Virus record (IMG/VR): IMGVR_UViG_3300044633_000215
Span: 1-21,867 of that record
Origin: a virus
Direction: 5' to 3' (one strand)
Length of the DNA stretch: 21,867 bases
The notes beneath the pieces are model-generated. The model was not told where the DNA came from and made no database searches. It worked only from the letters and a program-made list of their open reading frames with translations. The position numbers were made by a program, and so were the translations under genes. Every line of letters starts with the position of its first letter. The stretch's first letter is position 1. This document shows positions 1-7,853 of this stretch, one piece after another.

Positions 1-530
1 GAGCCCGCACCGCCGGTCCACACAAAACACTGCGCGCGAGACGTGTCAGAAAGGGTGATGGACGAGGAGTACTCGTTGGTAACGATTGTTGTTTCTAGCT
101 TGCCTAGAATGGCCGCTGTGCTGTTTCCTGCCAGTGTGGCGGCGTCTGCAAAGGACGTGCCTACACCGAACGCCACAACACCCCACACACCCACTGCTGT
201 GGTGTTGTCTGTCAGGTACGTGTAGTAAGCCTGACCCACGGGCACGGTGAACGAGCCAGTGCCGTCTGAGCGGGACACTGTGAACGCGTTAGCGCCTTGG
301 TTGCGGAACAGAATGTCTTCGCCAACAGAGGCCTGCTGTGCGTTTGGTAGCCGAAGAATACCACCGGCGGCGGACACAACGTCAATGATACGGGCGCTTA
401 CCTGCTGACCCGCGGTGCTGACATACTGAGGCCAGTACAGTTGTACCGTGCCTGATAGCGCAATTGCTTCGTAACTTACGTCCGTTGGCTGGATTACGTT
501 CCCGGTAAACGGGGAGGTGAATGTAGGCAT
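1..530 (-). CDS. Tail fibre / structural protein, partial (3' end outside window)
   Basis: The frame opens at ATG 530, immediately after the previous stop, and stays open to the window edge (176 residues). It begins MPTFTSPFTGNVIQPTDVSY, followed by a beta-rich segment (AIALSGTVQLYWPQYVSTAG) and a module IIDVVSAAGGILRLPNAQQA, SVGEDILFRNQGANAFTVSR. Next comes YYTYLTDNTTAVGVWGVVAF, and a helix FADAATLAGNSTAAILGKLE. The N-terminal layout resembles phage fibre or spike attachment regions that bind the tail. AAGGAACC in the previous gene's end gives a ribosome site. The rest of the protein, and so the function, lies outside. Confidence 0.85.
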   Translation of the reverse strand, partial: MPTFTSPFTGNVIQPTDVSYEAIALSGTVQLYWPQYVSTAGQQVSARIIDVVSAAGGILRLPNAQQASVGEDILFRNQGANAFTVSRSDGTGSFTVPVGQAYYTYLTDNTTAVGVWGVVAFGVGTSFADAATLAGNSTAAILGKLETTIVTNEYSSSITLSDTSRAQCFVWTGGAG

Positions 531-1148
531 TTAAGGTTCCTGTCTTGTTGCGTTGCGGTCGATCATGCGTTTCTGATCTTCACCTTTGAGTGCGTTAATG
601 GCTTCGTCGTAGTAGCCCTTCCACATTGCAAGCTTGTCCGCGTTCTTAATAAAGCCCTGTGCCTGAAGCAAGGTGCCGTACAGCAAAGCCTGAGGGGCCT
701 CGCGTGTTAAAAGATTTTCTTGATTCGTGATGTCAAGCGGCTGAATGCGGCTGTAATAAATAATTTGCAACGAGTAATCGTCGTCTGGAGTTGGAGCAAG
801 AGCCCAGTGATCATAGTCGTAATCTCCGTAGTAAAGAGGTTGTCCGTTGTCTGACTCTGTTTGAAACTGAGTCACGTAGTCCATGGAACGGTTAAGCACA
901 GGCTGACCGTTGATCTTCATGCTGGTCGTTTTGCGCCAACGGGCCGGTTTTTGAATTACAGGGTTGTTGACAGTTAGCGTGGTGTTGACCACGTTCAACT
1001 GCATCAAGGTTTTAATCTGGGCGGCAATGCTCTGCTCGGTCAACATAATCAACCGAGGAATTTGCGCAACAAAAGAAACATCGTCGCGCTCAGAGTAAGT
1101 AATGACATCCTCAACGAGGCTGTCATAGGTCATTGCTTCTGCGGCCAT
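531..1148 (-). CDS. Adaptor/neck-like structural protein (205 aa)
   Basis: The N-terminus reads MAAEAMTYDSLVEDVITYSE, then FVAQIPRLIMLTEQSIAAQI: the helical opening of a widespread phage protein family in head-tail joining regions. The middle is beta-like (LYYGDYDYDHWALAPTPDDD; SLQIIYYSRIQPLD) and the C-terminal third helical (LLYGTLLQAQGFIKNADKLA). I call it a connector/adaptor from this layout. It has features in common with the 346-aa protein at 5878 (short helical N-part, beta middle). The start sits 13 bases after the 48-aa gene, with GAAAGAG upstream. The stop directly abuts the next ATG. Confidence 0.78.
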   Translation of the reverse strand: MAAEAMTYDSLVEDVITYSERDDVSFVAQIPRLIMLTEQSIAAQIKTLMQLNVVNTTLTVNNPVIQKPARWRKTTSMKINGQPVLNRSMDYVTQFQTESDNGQPLYYGDYDYDHWALAPTPDDDYSLQIIYYSRIQPLDITNQENLLTREAPQALLYGTLLQAQGFIKNADKLAMWKGYYDEAINALKGEDQKRMIDRNATRQEP

Positions 1149-1161
1149 TTATCTCTTTCGG

Positions 1162-1308
1162 TTATTCAGCTTTTGCTTGCTGTTGTGCCAGTGAAGCACG
1201 CGCGGCTTCTTGCGTAGTTTGTACCAACTGGTAAACCTCTTGGTACGGGCGAGTGCCCAAGTAACCAAGAATCTGGTTTACCAAATCAGTGTCAAGTTCT
1301 ATTTTCAT
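1162..1308 (-). CDS. Tiny helical protein (48 aa)
   Basis: Reading from ATG 1308 gives MKIELDTDLVNQILGYLGTR followed by a helix ending QQQAKAE. L-V-N-Q-I-L-x-Y-L-x-x-x-P-Y-x-E-V resembles the helical core of the 73-aa protein at 1508 (VNEILHTLAHLPFHQV), so the two may be related. The ATG overlaps the previous stop as ATGA, good evidence that it is real. The function is unknown. Confidence 0.72.
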   Translation of the reverse strand: MKIELDTDLVNQILGYLGTRPYQEVYQLVQTTQEAARASLAQQQAKAE

Positions 1309-1511
1309 GGTTTTGTAAACGTGTATGTATCGTCTTCGTTTTTGGTTACAAGGTCAAAATAATCAACTTCTACATCATCATCAACATGGATGTAAGTAAT
1401 TAGCGGGTCTTCAGATTTGTCAGGACATTCACCTTCATAATGAAGAATCGCCATAACAACTACTGGACCACCATTCCACATTGGGTTTGGATGTGCATAT
1501 ATGCGTTTCAT
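1305..1511 (-). CDS. Small acidic protein (68 aa)
   Basis: It begins MKRIYAHPNPMWNGGPVVVM and is acidic in its second half (HVDDDVEVDYFDLVTKNEDD). It reads as a small beta fold. No family is recognised. The ATG overlaps the preceding stop, with GGAGG 4 bases upstream, rather close. Its own stop overlaps the next ATG (ATGA). It is part of the AT-rich block running to 4129. Confidence 0.7.
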   Translation of the reverse strand: MKRIYAHPNPMWNGGPVVVMAILHYEGECPDKSEDPLITYIHVDDDVEVDYFDLVTKNEDDTYTFTKP

Positions 1512-1729
1512 ACTTCCTCCGTTGTTTTTTCAATTACGTCTGAGACATTTTTGACCGCTTGCTCATGTTTGTGCGCTTGCGGAATAGCTTGGTCTTGAAT
1601 CATTTTCATTACACTAGCTACTTGATGAAACGGCAAATGCGCCAACGTGTGCAAAATCTCATTGACTTCATCAACTGTAAATGTCAAATCAATTAACAAA
1701 TGTCCAATAGGGTTTTTTTGTTCTGTCAT
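1508..1729 (-). CDS. Small helical phage protein (73 aa)
   Basis: It begins MTEQKNPIGHLLIDLTFTVD and continues as helices (EVNEILHTLAHLPFHQVASV) with a polar C-terminus. I do not recognise a domain. Proteins of this look, with DEVNxILxxLxxLPxxxV, occur among small phage genes near tail modules and share the pattern of the 48-aa gene at 1162. AAAGGAAAG precedes the ATG, and the stop overlaps the next ATG (ATGA). Composition is AT-rich like the adhesin, so it may have travelled with it. Confidence 0.75.
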   Translation of the reverse strand: MTEQKNPIGHLLIDLTFTVDEVNEILHTLAHLPFHQVASVMKMIQDQAIPQAHKHEQAVKNVSDVIEKTTEEV

Positions 1730-1738
1730 GTCTTTCCT

Positions 1739-4129
1739 TTAATCAATTTCAACAATAGAAGCTGTTGCCACACCAACATAAGTATTAGTAGTCGGCGTAA
1801 ATGGCACTGAAATTGTACTATTAACTACCGGTACAAAAGTGTTTGCTTGTGCAAGACTAATATTTGTTCCTGTTCCTGAGTAAGCTATACCTGAGGTACC
1901 AGAATTCCAATAAGTTACATTGTTAATTTGTGTAGTATTAAATGATTTACTTGTCCACGTTATTAAATCTGTAGAACGGTATAGTGTTGAACCGTTAGTT
2001 AACCAATAATTTGCTCCATCATAGGTTAGCTTGTTAGTTGAATAATTTGAGGCGGTATAGTTTGTACCTGTTTTTTGTGTAAAAGCATCTACTACACCTG
2101 TTGCAGAAGTGGCAATTCCTGTAGTAGAAATAAACACGTTTTGTGAATTAAAATAATAAATTGAGTCAACGGTACTTTGCATTGTTGACCACGTTATTCC
2201 ATCTGTACTAACAAGAGTCAATCCGGCAGTAGTCATAGCCCAAAATTTACCGTTGTTATAAGTTAAGCATTTTGAGTTTCGCAAAGTTTGTGGATTAGTA
2301 AAACTTGAAGCGCCTACAGAACCAAACGTCCATGAAACGCCTTGGTTACTTGTTGTCCCAACATAACCGTTATTCCAAAGTATTACCAAAATACTATTAG
2401 ATGCGTCACCGCTTCTTGCAAATCCTACTACTGGCACGCCACCACCACCAGCACTAGTCCAATTAAATCCCGCAGGATTAGGGCCAAAATACGCAGGATT
2501 ACCCATGTAAGGATTAAAGCCAGAAGAATAACTATCAGCTATCCAAACATATCCTGTATTTGTACCGCCTAGATATTTTGATGAATTAGGCATTACACCA
2601 ATTGAAATACCCTGACCCGCTTGGTATCCATAAGAGGGTTGATAAATACCATAAGAATATTGACCATCAGCTCCTTGATTAGGACCAGTACCATAGTAAA
2701 AACCGCCGGTATAAGGACTAATTGCGCCATACGTTATTGCAACCCATGAGCCATCAAAAGGATTGCCCGCAAATACGGGAACAATATTGATTGTGAGTTG
2801 TCCATTGGTTATGTTGGTACTAGAAAAACTAAAATTTTGATTACTCAAAACACCGCTTGAACTTATGTTACAACCTTGAAAATAATGAGAATTTGCCGCA
2901 TATTGATAAATTAAACATTTATTTTGATAGCTTGCGTTTGATGTATTATCATAAGCAGGACTAATACTGTAGTTTCCAGAAGTGCTATAGGCTGTTAAAA
3001 AACTAGCTTGATTAGCAGTCCATGATACTCCATCACTTGAACTAAGATACCACATTGTTGCATCGTTAGTGTATCGTTGATAAGTGTACCCGCCATTAGC
3101 GGCGTAATGCGGAAATCCGTAATAACTTGTAAGAGAACCACCCGCGCCTGAGGTATTTACAACAGACCAACTTACACCATCTGCGCTTTGTCTAAGAACA
3201 TTATTTGGTGAGCTATTTTGAACATTGGTAGATGTAACAAGAACTTTATTTGGTGATGCGGCAATTGCCCCTGTAGAATTAAAACCAGTTATTGAAGAAA
3301 CGTAAGGTTGTGTATAGCTTGTAAAGTTTGCTGTGTAATATGAAATACCACTAGTTCCATAAAAATAATTAGTGCCAATATACGCAATTGCTCTAATAGT
3401 GTTACCAAGAAACACAGTAGCCGCAGTCCAACTCAACGGCGTTGTAGTTGCATAGTAACTATATCCACTATCACCACCAGTTACAAATTTACCGCCCCCA
3501 TACGTTAGCGCATAACAAGGATAAGTGGAAGGTAATGTAACTTGTGTCCACGTTATTAAATCTGTACTGTAATGAATTGTTCCACCCGTTGCATTACAAA
3601 CTACATAATATCCATTTCCATATACAACATTAGTTAATTGAACCGCAACATTAAATGTTCTTTGCGTATAAGTTATTCCGTTTGTGCTTGTTAAAATTAA
3701 ACCAAAACCAGTTGAGTTATCTATACCAACAGCAATGTAGTTTCCGTTAAAATAATTAAAATTTGCAATTTTATAATTGACGCTAGAGGCGGCAATTTCT
3801 GCCTTGTAATAGCTTGTATCACTAGTTGAAATTGAAATTGAATCGCCCGCCGCAAGCGTAATTGGTGCTTGTAATAGGTTGAGTGTTTTAATACCTGTAT
3901 ATTGATAATATTGTGAGCTTGCATTAGCGTATCCCGTTGTTTGAGCTTGAACAACAGGATATGTTATACCGCCCGATACTTTATTTACTGTAACTATATC
4001 TGACGACCCAACCAAAGATGAAGCAAGCACACCTTTGACAATTGCAGTTTGACCCGCCGGTACTGTATAAATTGATGTAGGCGTTGTCGAGTTATACAGA
4101 ACCGATGAAGAGATTGGAGTTTGTGCCAT
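1739..4129 (-). CDS. Propeller-repeat adhesin / tail fibre (796 aa)
   Basis: The first 110 residues form a beta-rich module (SIYTVPAGQTAIVKGVLASS). From about 120 to 760 there are around ten repeats of the form YGNGYYVV...GTIHYSTDLITWTQVT, including YGGGKFVTGG, YNNGKFWAMTTAGLTLVSTD and STDGITW or STDLITW. These look like sialidase/Asp-box style blades and suggest one or two beta-propellers that bind a surface sugar. The Asp-box is degenerate (SxDGxxW), so binding rather than cleavage is likely. Gene composition is markedly more AT-rich than neighbours and some repeats are identical at the DNA level. It follows the 574-aa fibre by 11 bases with an AAGGA site. A host-range determinant is the best guess. 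Confidence 0.85.
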   Translation of the reverse strand: MAQTPISSSVLYNSTTPTSIYTVPAGQTAIVKGVLASSLVGSSDIVTVNKVSGGITYPVVQAQTTGYANASSQYYQYTGIKTLNLLQAPITLAAGDSISISTSDTSYYKAEIAASSVNYKIANFNYFNGNYIAVGIDNSTGFGLILTSTNGITYTQRTFNVAVQLTNVVYGNGYYVVCNATGGTIHYSTDLITWTQVTLPSTYPCYALTYGGGKFVTGGDSGYSYYATTTPLSWTAATVFLGNTIRAIAYIGTNYFYGTSGISYYTANFTSYTQPYVSSITGFNSTGAIAASPNKVLVTSTNVQNSSPNNVLRQSADGVSWSVVNTSGAGGSLTSYYGFPHYAANGGYTYQRYTNDATMWYLSSSDGVSWTANQASFLTAYSTSGNYSISPAYDNTSNASYQNKCLIYQYAANSHYFQGCNISSSGVLSNQNFSFSSTNITNGQLTINIVPVFAGNPFDGSWVAITYGAISPYTGGFYYGTGPNQGADGQYSYGIYQPSYGYQAGQGISIGVMPNSSKYLGGTNTGYVWIADSYSSGFNPYMGNPAYFGPNPAGFNWTSAGGGGVPVVGFARSGDASNSILVILWNNGYVGTTSNQGVSWTFGSVGASSFTNPQTLRNSKCLTYNNGKFWAMTTAGLTLVSTDGITWSTMQSTVDSIYYFNSQNVFISTTGIATSATGVVDAFTQKTGTNYTASNYSTNKLTYDGANYWLTNGSTLYRSTDLITWTSKSFNTTQINNVTYWNSGTSGIAYSGTGTNISLAQANTFVPVVNSTISVPFTPTTNTYVGVATASIVEID
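1953..1973 (-). repeat. 21-bp direct repeat inside the adhesin gene, copy 1
   Basis: This stretch is identical to 3546-3566, and both encode the STDLITWT repeat core in the same frame. A diverged relative lies near 2185-2205. The identity points to recent duplication or gene conversion between propeller blades. Confidence 0.85.
3546..3566 (-). repeat. 21-bp direct repeat inside the adhesin gene, copy 2
   Basis: Identical copy of 1953-1973, about 1.6 kb away in the same gene. Recombination between the two would delete about two thirds of the adhesin in frame. Confidence 0.85.
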
Positions 4130-4140
4130 GATTTATCCTT

Positions 4141-5865
4141 TTAACCCATGAAATACCAAAGAAGTGAATTATCAGCGACAGAAAGCGTTGCCCATGTTGG
4201 CGCGCCTGCTCCATTACTGGTGAGAATTTGTCCTGCTGTGCCGGCGGCAGTAAACGCTGTTGTGCTAGGTGCAGTTTGGTAGGGCATTGCGCCTGCAACA
4301 CCACCAGCTAGGTTTGTTGCTGTACCAATCACAATAGCAGAAGGTGTGCTCCATACAGGTGGTGTTACGTTTCCTGTGCTTGTCAGAATCTGGTTTAAAA
4401 CACCAAAGTTTCCGTTAAACGCAACAGCACCTGTAGCGTTGATTGTCATCGAGTCCGCCGCGTTATCGTTGGTCACCAAACGCAACTCGTGCGCTGTCTT
4501 TGTACCAACAACTAAATCAGAATCTGTAGAGTACAAATAAACTGCATTAGGTAATTGGAAAGGCCCAATACCCGCATGTGTTGAACTATTCATACCAAAG
4601 TCACCGTAGTACGTGGTTGCTGTACCTAGGTTGTTTGAAACAATGTAGTCTACTGAAGCAGATGTGCCATTACTCTTATTTTGAAGAATGTTTTGAGCGT
4701 AGCTATTTACTGTGGTTGCGTAAGAACCAAAAATGTTTGTGTCTAGGTATGAAGTTGTTCCATAGCTGTACGCCCCAATGTTTGAAGAAGCAACAATGGA
4801 CTGATTAGCAACAACATACGCGCCAGTGACAGAGGTTCCTGCTGACAACGATGTTGTTGCGCTAATAGAGGTGCCTGCACTGATTGCTGTGCCTGCGGCA
4901 ATTGTTGTTCCTGCACTGACACCTAAAGTGGCGCTAACTGAATTTGCACCCACCACACCAGTGGCAGTAATGTTTGTTGTGCCAACTGTGTTTGTCGCTG
5001 AGTTAAACGTCAGGTTTGAATTGAACGTTGTTGTGCTGGCACCGCTTTGGAACGGGATCTGGTACTGCGCGCCGCCAGAGATGTTAGTTGTTGTTGTTGC
5101 GGCTGGCGCTGACACCCACGCAAACGCGGACCCAGTCCAACCAAGCACAGTGCCGGTTAATGTTGGGGCGCCGATGAAAGACGTTGTGCTAGACGCTGTT
5201 TGGAACGGCAGTTGATTAGCCGCGCCGTTAGCCAAGTTGGTAGAGGTCGTTGCTGTGGTTGCTGACGTTGCTGAACCTGCGGTCGTGGCAAAACCTGCTG
5301 TAGCCGCACTACCCACAGACAAACTGGCTTGGCTTACAAACTGAGGTGCTGATCCTGTTGATGTCAGAACATAGTCTGTTGCGCCGATTGCAAGAGATGT
5401 AGGCGCAGTGCCTGTTGAGTAAACGATTGACCCAGCGGCTCCTATCGACGCATACACTGGCGCTGTACCGTTTGAGTACAGCAACGACCCCGCCGCGCCA
5501 AGTGCCGCAAACGCGGGCGCTGTGCCTGTCGAGTACACAATACCACCGGCAGTTGGGGCCACTGAGTACGCAGGCGTTGTGCCGTTTGAAAACAGCATGC
5601 GTCCTGCTGTACCAAGGGTCAAGTACGTGGTTGTGCTTGGCGCGCTTTGGTATACGAGAGCGCCTGCAGTACCGCCGGGCAAATTGCCCGTCGCTGTTGA
5701 AGAGTCTGCAAGGGTCTTAACGAGACCGCCGCTGTCTTTAAAATACAGTTTGCCGTCGGTGGTGTTCAGCGCCACCTCGCCGGCAATTAAATTGCCAGCA
5801 ATGGGCACCGCCGCCGCGGTGGAACTGAAATACAGTTGAATTGGTGTGAATCCCGCTTGTGCCAT
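4141..5865 (-). CDS. Repetitive tail fibre protein (574 aa)
   Basis: Residues 5-55 hold a module (QLYFSSTAAAVPIAGNLIAG, EVALNTTDGKLYFKDSGG) known from N-termini of phage fibres. Then come repeats of about 22 residues of the form GAAGSLLYSNGTAPVYASI (about 75-175), a low-complexity stretch (SAGTTIAAGTAISAGTSISA) near 300-345, and a C-terminal copy of the same repeat (AGGVAGAMPYQTAPSTTAFT, TAGQILTSNGAGAPTW). This is a trimeric fibre shaft with few aromatic or charged residues. It probably carries or supports receptor binding together with the next gene. The start has GAAGAAA upstream. No chaperone domain is visible. Confidence 0.85.
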   Translation of the reverse strand: MAQAGFTPIQLYFSSTAAAVPIAGNLIAGEVALNTTDGKLYFKDSGGLVKTLADSSTATGNLPGGTAGALVYQSAPSTTTYLTLGTAGRMLFSNGTTPAYSVAPTAGGIVYSTGTAPAFAALGAAGSLLYSNGTAPVYASIGAAGSIVYSTGTAPTSLAIGATDYVLTSTGSAPQFVSQASLSVGSAATAGFATTAGSATSATTATTSTNLANGAANQLPFQTASSTTSFIGAPTLTGTVLGWTGSAFAWVSAPAATTTTNISGGAQYQIPFQSGASTTTFNSNLTFNSATNTVGTTNITATGVVGANSVSATLGVSAGTTIAAGTAISAGTSISATTSLSAGTSVTGAYVVANQSIVASSNIGAYSYGTTSYLDTNIFGSYATTVNSYAQNILQNKSNGTSASVDYIVSNNLGTATTYYGDFGMNSSTHAGIGPFQLPNAVYLYSTDSDLVVGTKTAHELRLVTNDNAADSMTINATGAVAFNGNFGVLNQILTSTGNVTPPVWSTPSAIVIGTATNLAGGVAGAMPYQTAPSTTAFTAAGTAGQILTSNGAGAPTWATLSVADNSLLWYFMG

Positions 5866-5877
5866 AGTTATTTCTTC

Positions 5878-6918
5878 TTATCGGGTGTAGTAGGAAACAT
5901 TCGGACGGAAGTAAATAGGAGACTTATCGCGGTCTTCTTCTTCGGCCGACAGCGTTGCCTCTGCGGCATCTTGTTTCAGCATTTGAATTCGTGCAGGGTC
6001 AATACCGGGCAACAACTTGGCCAAGCGGTGTGACAACTGGCCTTGGATGGCAGGCACCCAACGGTCTGGAATAGCAATCTCGTTAGTCAAACGACCAACA
6101 TCTTGTGGTTGCAATTCAATAATAAACTGGAACACTTGGAACGCGCTCTGTGGCACTGGCCACACGTTGATCTCAGGCGTGACCTGACGGTCCATCCAAA
6201 ACTGCAACGCGCGCACACCGAGAAAATCTTTGTTAGGCAGGCTGAAGTAATCGTTGCGGTTCATCCGCGCCATGGGAATGTCTTGTTGAACAGAAGCCAA
6301 TGACAGGGCCCGTACAACAATTGCCGACGCGCTTGTGTTACGGAAACGCCAGAAGCCCGCCGCAGGAGAGCCGTCAATCTGCAGATAGCCCCAGTTGTTG
6401 ACCGCGCTGTTGCTCACCGTGCCAACTGAAGCCCACGTGATGTTGTCGTAGCTGTACTCAACAGTCAGTGTTTTATTTGGTGTTTCGCAATAAAAACCTG
6501 CGCTCAAGAAACGTGGGCTACCGCTGAAAAACGCCGCCGCAGACGCACCGGCCGCAATGCTGTACGACAGGTCCAACGTGGTTGTGTTGAACACCTGCGT
6601 TGTGTCTGTTGTGGCAGAGGGTGTGGTCAACGTGCGGTAGTTGGCCTCGCGAATGTCCACAGTGCCCACAGGCAGTGTGTACGCGCGCTGTTGTGCCTCA
6701 CTACCCATCACAATGTACTCAAGCAACCACAGGTTCACACCACGGTTTGACAGGTTGATCAGGATGTACCACAGCGCCTGACGGGCCGCGTTGATGTACT
6801 CCGGTGTCAACTCCTCTGACAGCTTGCCCGCTTCTTTGTAGGCAAACGAAATCAACTGGTCAACCGATATGGTGGTTTGACCAGTTGTGTTAGAGGTGTT
6901 GTCGTAGTTGCTTGCCAT
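5878..6918 (-). CDS. Neck/adaptor-like structural protein (346 aa)
   Basis: The N-terminal part has TISVDQLISFAYKEAGKLSE, then INAARQALWYILINLSNRGVN with LWLLEY: the short helix-rich pattern seen at the start of podovirus head-to-tail adaptor proteins (P22 gp4-like, from memory). A middle insertion (about 100-215) is Thr/Ser-rich and beta-like (TVEYSYDNITWASVGTVSNS), resembling a discoidin or FN-type fold. The C-terminal part (MARMNRNDYFSLPNKDFLG; FIIELQPQDVGRLTNEIAIP) returns to the adaptor pattern and ends in acidic helices. It probably joins portal and tail. The ribosome site is weak (AAGAAAAAA), so coupling is likely. Confidence 0.78.
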   Translation of the reverse strand: MASNYDNTSNTTGQTTISVDQLISFAYKEAGKLSEELTPEYINAARQALWYILINLSNRGVNLWLLEYIVMGSEAQQRAYTLPVGTVDIREANYRTLTTPSATTDTTQVFNTTTLDLSYSIAAGASAAAFFSGSPRFLSAGFYCETPNKTLTVEYSYDNITWASVGTVSNSAVNNWGYLQIDGSPAAGFWRFRNTSASAIVVRALSLASVQQDIPMARMNRNDYFSLPNKDFLGVRALQFWMDRQVTPEINVWPVPQSAFQVFQFIIELQPQDVGRLTNEIAIPDRWVPAIQGQLSHRLAKLLPGIDPARIQMLKQDAAEATLSAEEEDRDKSPIYFRPNVSYYTR

Positions 6919-7076
6919 TATTTTTTCTTAATGCGCTCTGGAAGTTTCTTCTGAGCAGGGCCTGCTTTCACAAAGTCTTTTCCCACAGATTGTTTGATGC
7001 CTACCTTTTTGGCAAACTCAGGGGAATGAGCCACCCCCTGCATCAAACGTTCTTGGGACTTAGACTTGATGGGCAT
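6918..7076 (-). CDS. Tiny basic phage protein (52 aa)
   Basis: ATG 7076 follows the previous stop with no gap and gives MPIKSKSQERLMQGVAHSPE, FAKKVGIKQSVGKDFVKAGP and a basic tail ending KKK. The pattern KSxxQxRxMxxxAHxPEFAKKVGIxQSVGKxF recurs in small phage proteins (from memory). The stop overlaps the ATG of the 346-aa neck-like gene as TAATG, and there is little other ribosome site for that gene, so translation of this short frame probably drives it. Confidence 0.78.
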   Translation of the reverse strand: MPIKSKSQERLMQGVAHSPEFAKKVGIKQSVGKDFVKAGPAQKKLPERIKKK

Positions 7077-7382
7077 TTAGCACATACCGCCTTTGTTGTA
7101 CTTCTCAGCAACTTTCTTAGGGCCTTTAGCGTTAGGCTGTTTGTCAATGCTCTTCACACCAATCAAACCGCCGGCTTTAAAATTACGCACAGATCCTGTG
7201 GTCATCTTAGCGCGGCCACCTTTTTTGAGCTTGGACATGTCTGTCTTCTCGCCACCGTGGGATTGCTCGTCGTGCATCTTAAAAGCTTTTTTGACGACCT
7301 TCTTGTCTTGCGCCATGTCTGCGCCTTCAGACTCGTAGTTCTTTTTAGAGTGGTCGATGCGGGGTTTGTAAGTAGAAGCCAT
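7077..7382 (-). CDS. Lys/Gly-rich basic phage protein (101 aa)
   Basis: The start at ATG 7382 (MASTYKPRIDHSKKNYESEG) is preferred over the ATG at 7436 because AAGGAAAT lies directly upstream and because the longer version would overlap the 52-aa gene. About a quarter of the residues are Lys; repeated K-K-G-G-like bits occur (LKKGGRAKMTTGSVRNFKAG; EKYNKGGMC at the end). Such KGG-rich proteins are common in marine and freshwater phages but uncharacterised. A DNA-condensing or virion role is a guess from charge only. Confidence 0.75.
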   Translation of the reverse strand: MASTYKPRIDHSKKNYESEGADMAQDKKVVKKAFKMHDEQSHGGEKTDMSKLKKGGRAKMTTGSVRNFKAGGLIGVKSIDKQPNAKGPKKVAEKYNKGGMC

Positions 7383-7383
7383 T

Positions 7384-7542
7384 TTATTTCCTTTTTGTTT
7401 TAGCAGAATCTTTGAAAGCCTGCGCTGTTGGTGCACCCTTGGTGCCGGGTTTTCTCATCTTTTCAGCAGGGCGCCCTTCGGCTTTTTGCTTTTCGATGCG
7501 TTCTCTTTTTAGGTGAATATTGGCATAGAGTCCGGGTTTCAT
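7384..7542 (-). CDS. Tiny basic phage protein (52 aa)
   Basis: Reading from ATG 7542 gives MKPGLYANIHLKRERIEKQK and then EKMRKPGTKGAPTAQAFKDS, ending AKTKRK. The block GLYANIHxKRxRI...KMRKPGxKGAPTAxAFxxSAKT is a recurrent small-protein pattern in phages of aquatic bacteria (from memory). The function is unknown. The ATG comes one base after the previous stop and its stop is one base before the next ATG, so the three genes form a tight translational chain. Confidence 0.8.
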   Translation of the reverse strand: MKPGLYANIHLKRERIEKQKAEGRPAEKMRKPGTKGAPTAQAFKDSAKTKRK

Positions 7543-7543
7543 A

Positions 7544-7819
7544 TTAGCAGTTCCAACTCTTCAAAGAAGCTTTAGCGCGTTCTGCAGGCCCTTTAGATTT
7601 TGCTACCACGCCTTCCATCCTTGCACAAAAACTTGCTTTACGACCCGCGTCTGCCTTAGTCTTAGGGTTTGGCGCGGGAGGTTTCAAATTTGAATTATTC
7701 TTGGCGTTGTACTCGGCACGGCCTTTGGCCGTCATTCCCGCGCCCTTGTCGGTCGGGTTGTACGTCTTGTCTTTTCCAGTGGTTTTACGGGGAATAGGTT
7801 TGTCGTGTTCTCGTGCCAT
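7544..7819 (-). CDS. Small basic phage protein, DUF6321-like (91 aa)
   Basis: The protein is rich in Lys, Ala, Gly and Asn: GAGMTAKGRAEYNAKNNSNL, PPAPNPKTKADAGRKASFCA and KSKGPAERAKASLKSWNC. The GAGMTAKGRAxYN...SNLKPP...RKxSFCARMEG pattern is one I recall from small cyanophage and aquatic phage proteins (DUF6321, from memory). The function is unknown; it looks unfolded and cationic, suggesting DNA or capsid contact. It is the first gene after the second terminator and has AGGAG within the promoter-like motif. Confidence 0.8.
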   Translation of the reverse strand: MAREHDKPIPRKTTGKDKTYNPTDKGAGMTAKGRAEYNAKNNSNLKPPAPNPKTKADAGRKASFCARMEGVVAKSKGPAERAKASLKSWNC

Positions 7820-7828
7820 AGTCTTGCG

Positions 7829-7850
7829 CTCCTATAGATAATTACCCATA
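7829..7850 (-). promoter_or_regulatory. Promoter-like 22-bp repeated motif, copy B
   Basis: The minus strand reads TATGGGTAATT, then ATC, then TATAGGAG. It starts 3 bases after the terminator stem and ends 9 bases before the ATG at 7819, so AGGAG also serves as Shine-Dalgarno. The CTATAGG part recalls promoters of T7-like RNA polymerases, but the rest does not match any such promoter I know. Confidence 0.55.
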
Positions 7851-7853
7851 AAA

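Noticed and set aside
4826-5839. Plus-strand frames opposite the 574-aa fibre
   Set aside because: They mirror the fibre's repeats; Val/Pro/Ala composition comes from the complementary strand of Gly/Thr/Ser codons.
7383-7436. Longer start for the 101-aa basic gene at ATG 7436
   Set aside because: This part is occupied by the 52-aa gene ending at 7384, and a good ribosome site supports ATG 7382.
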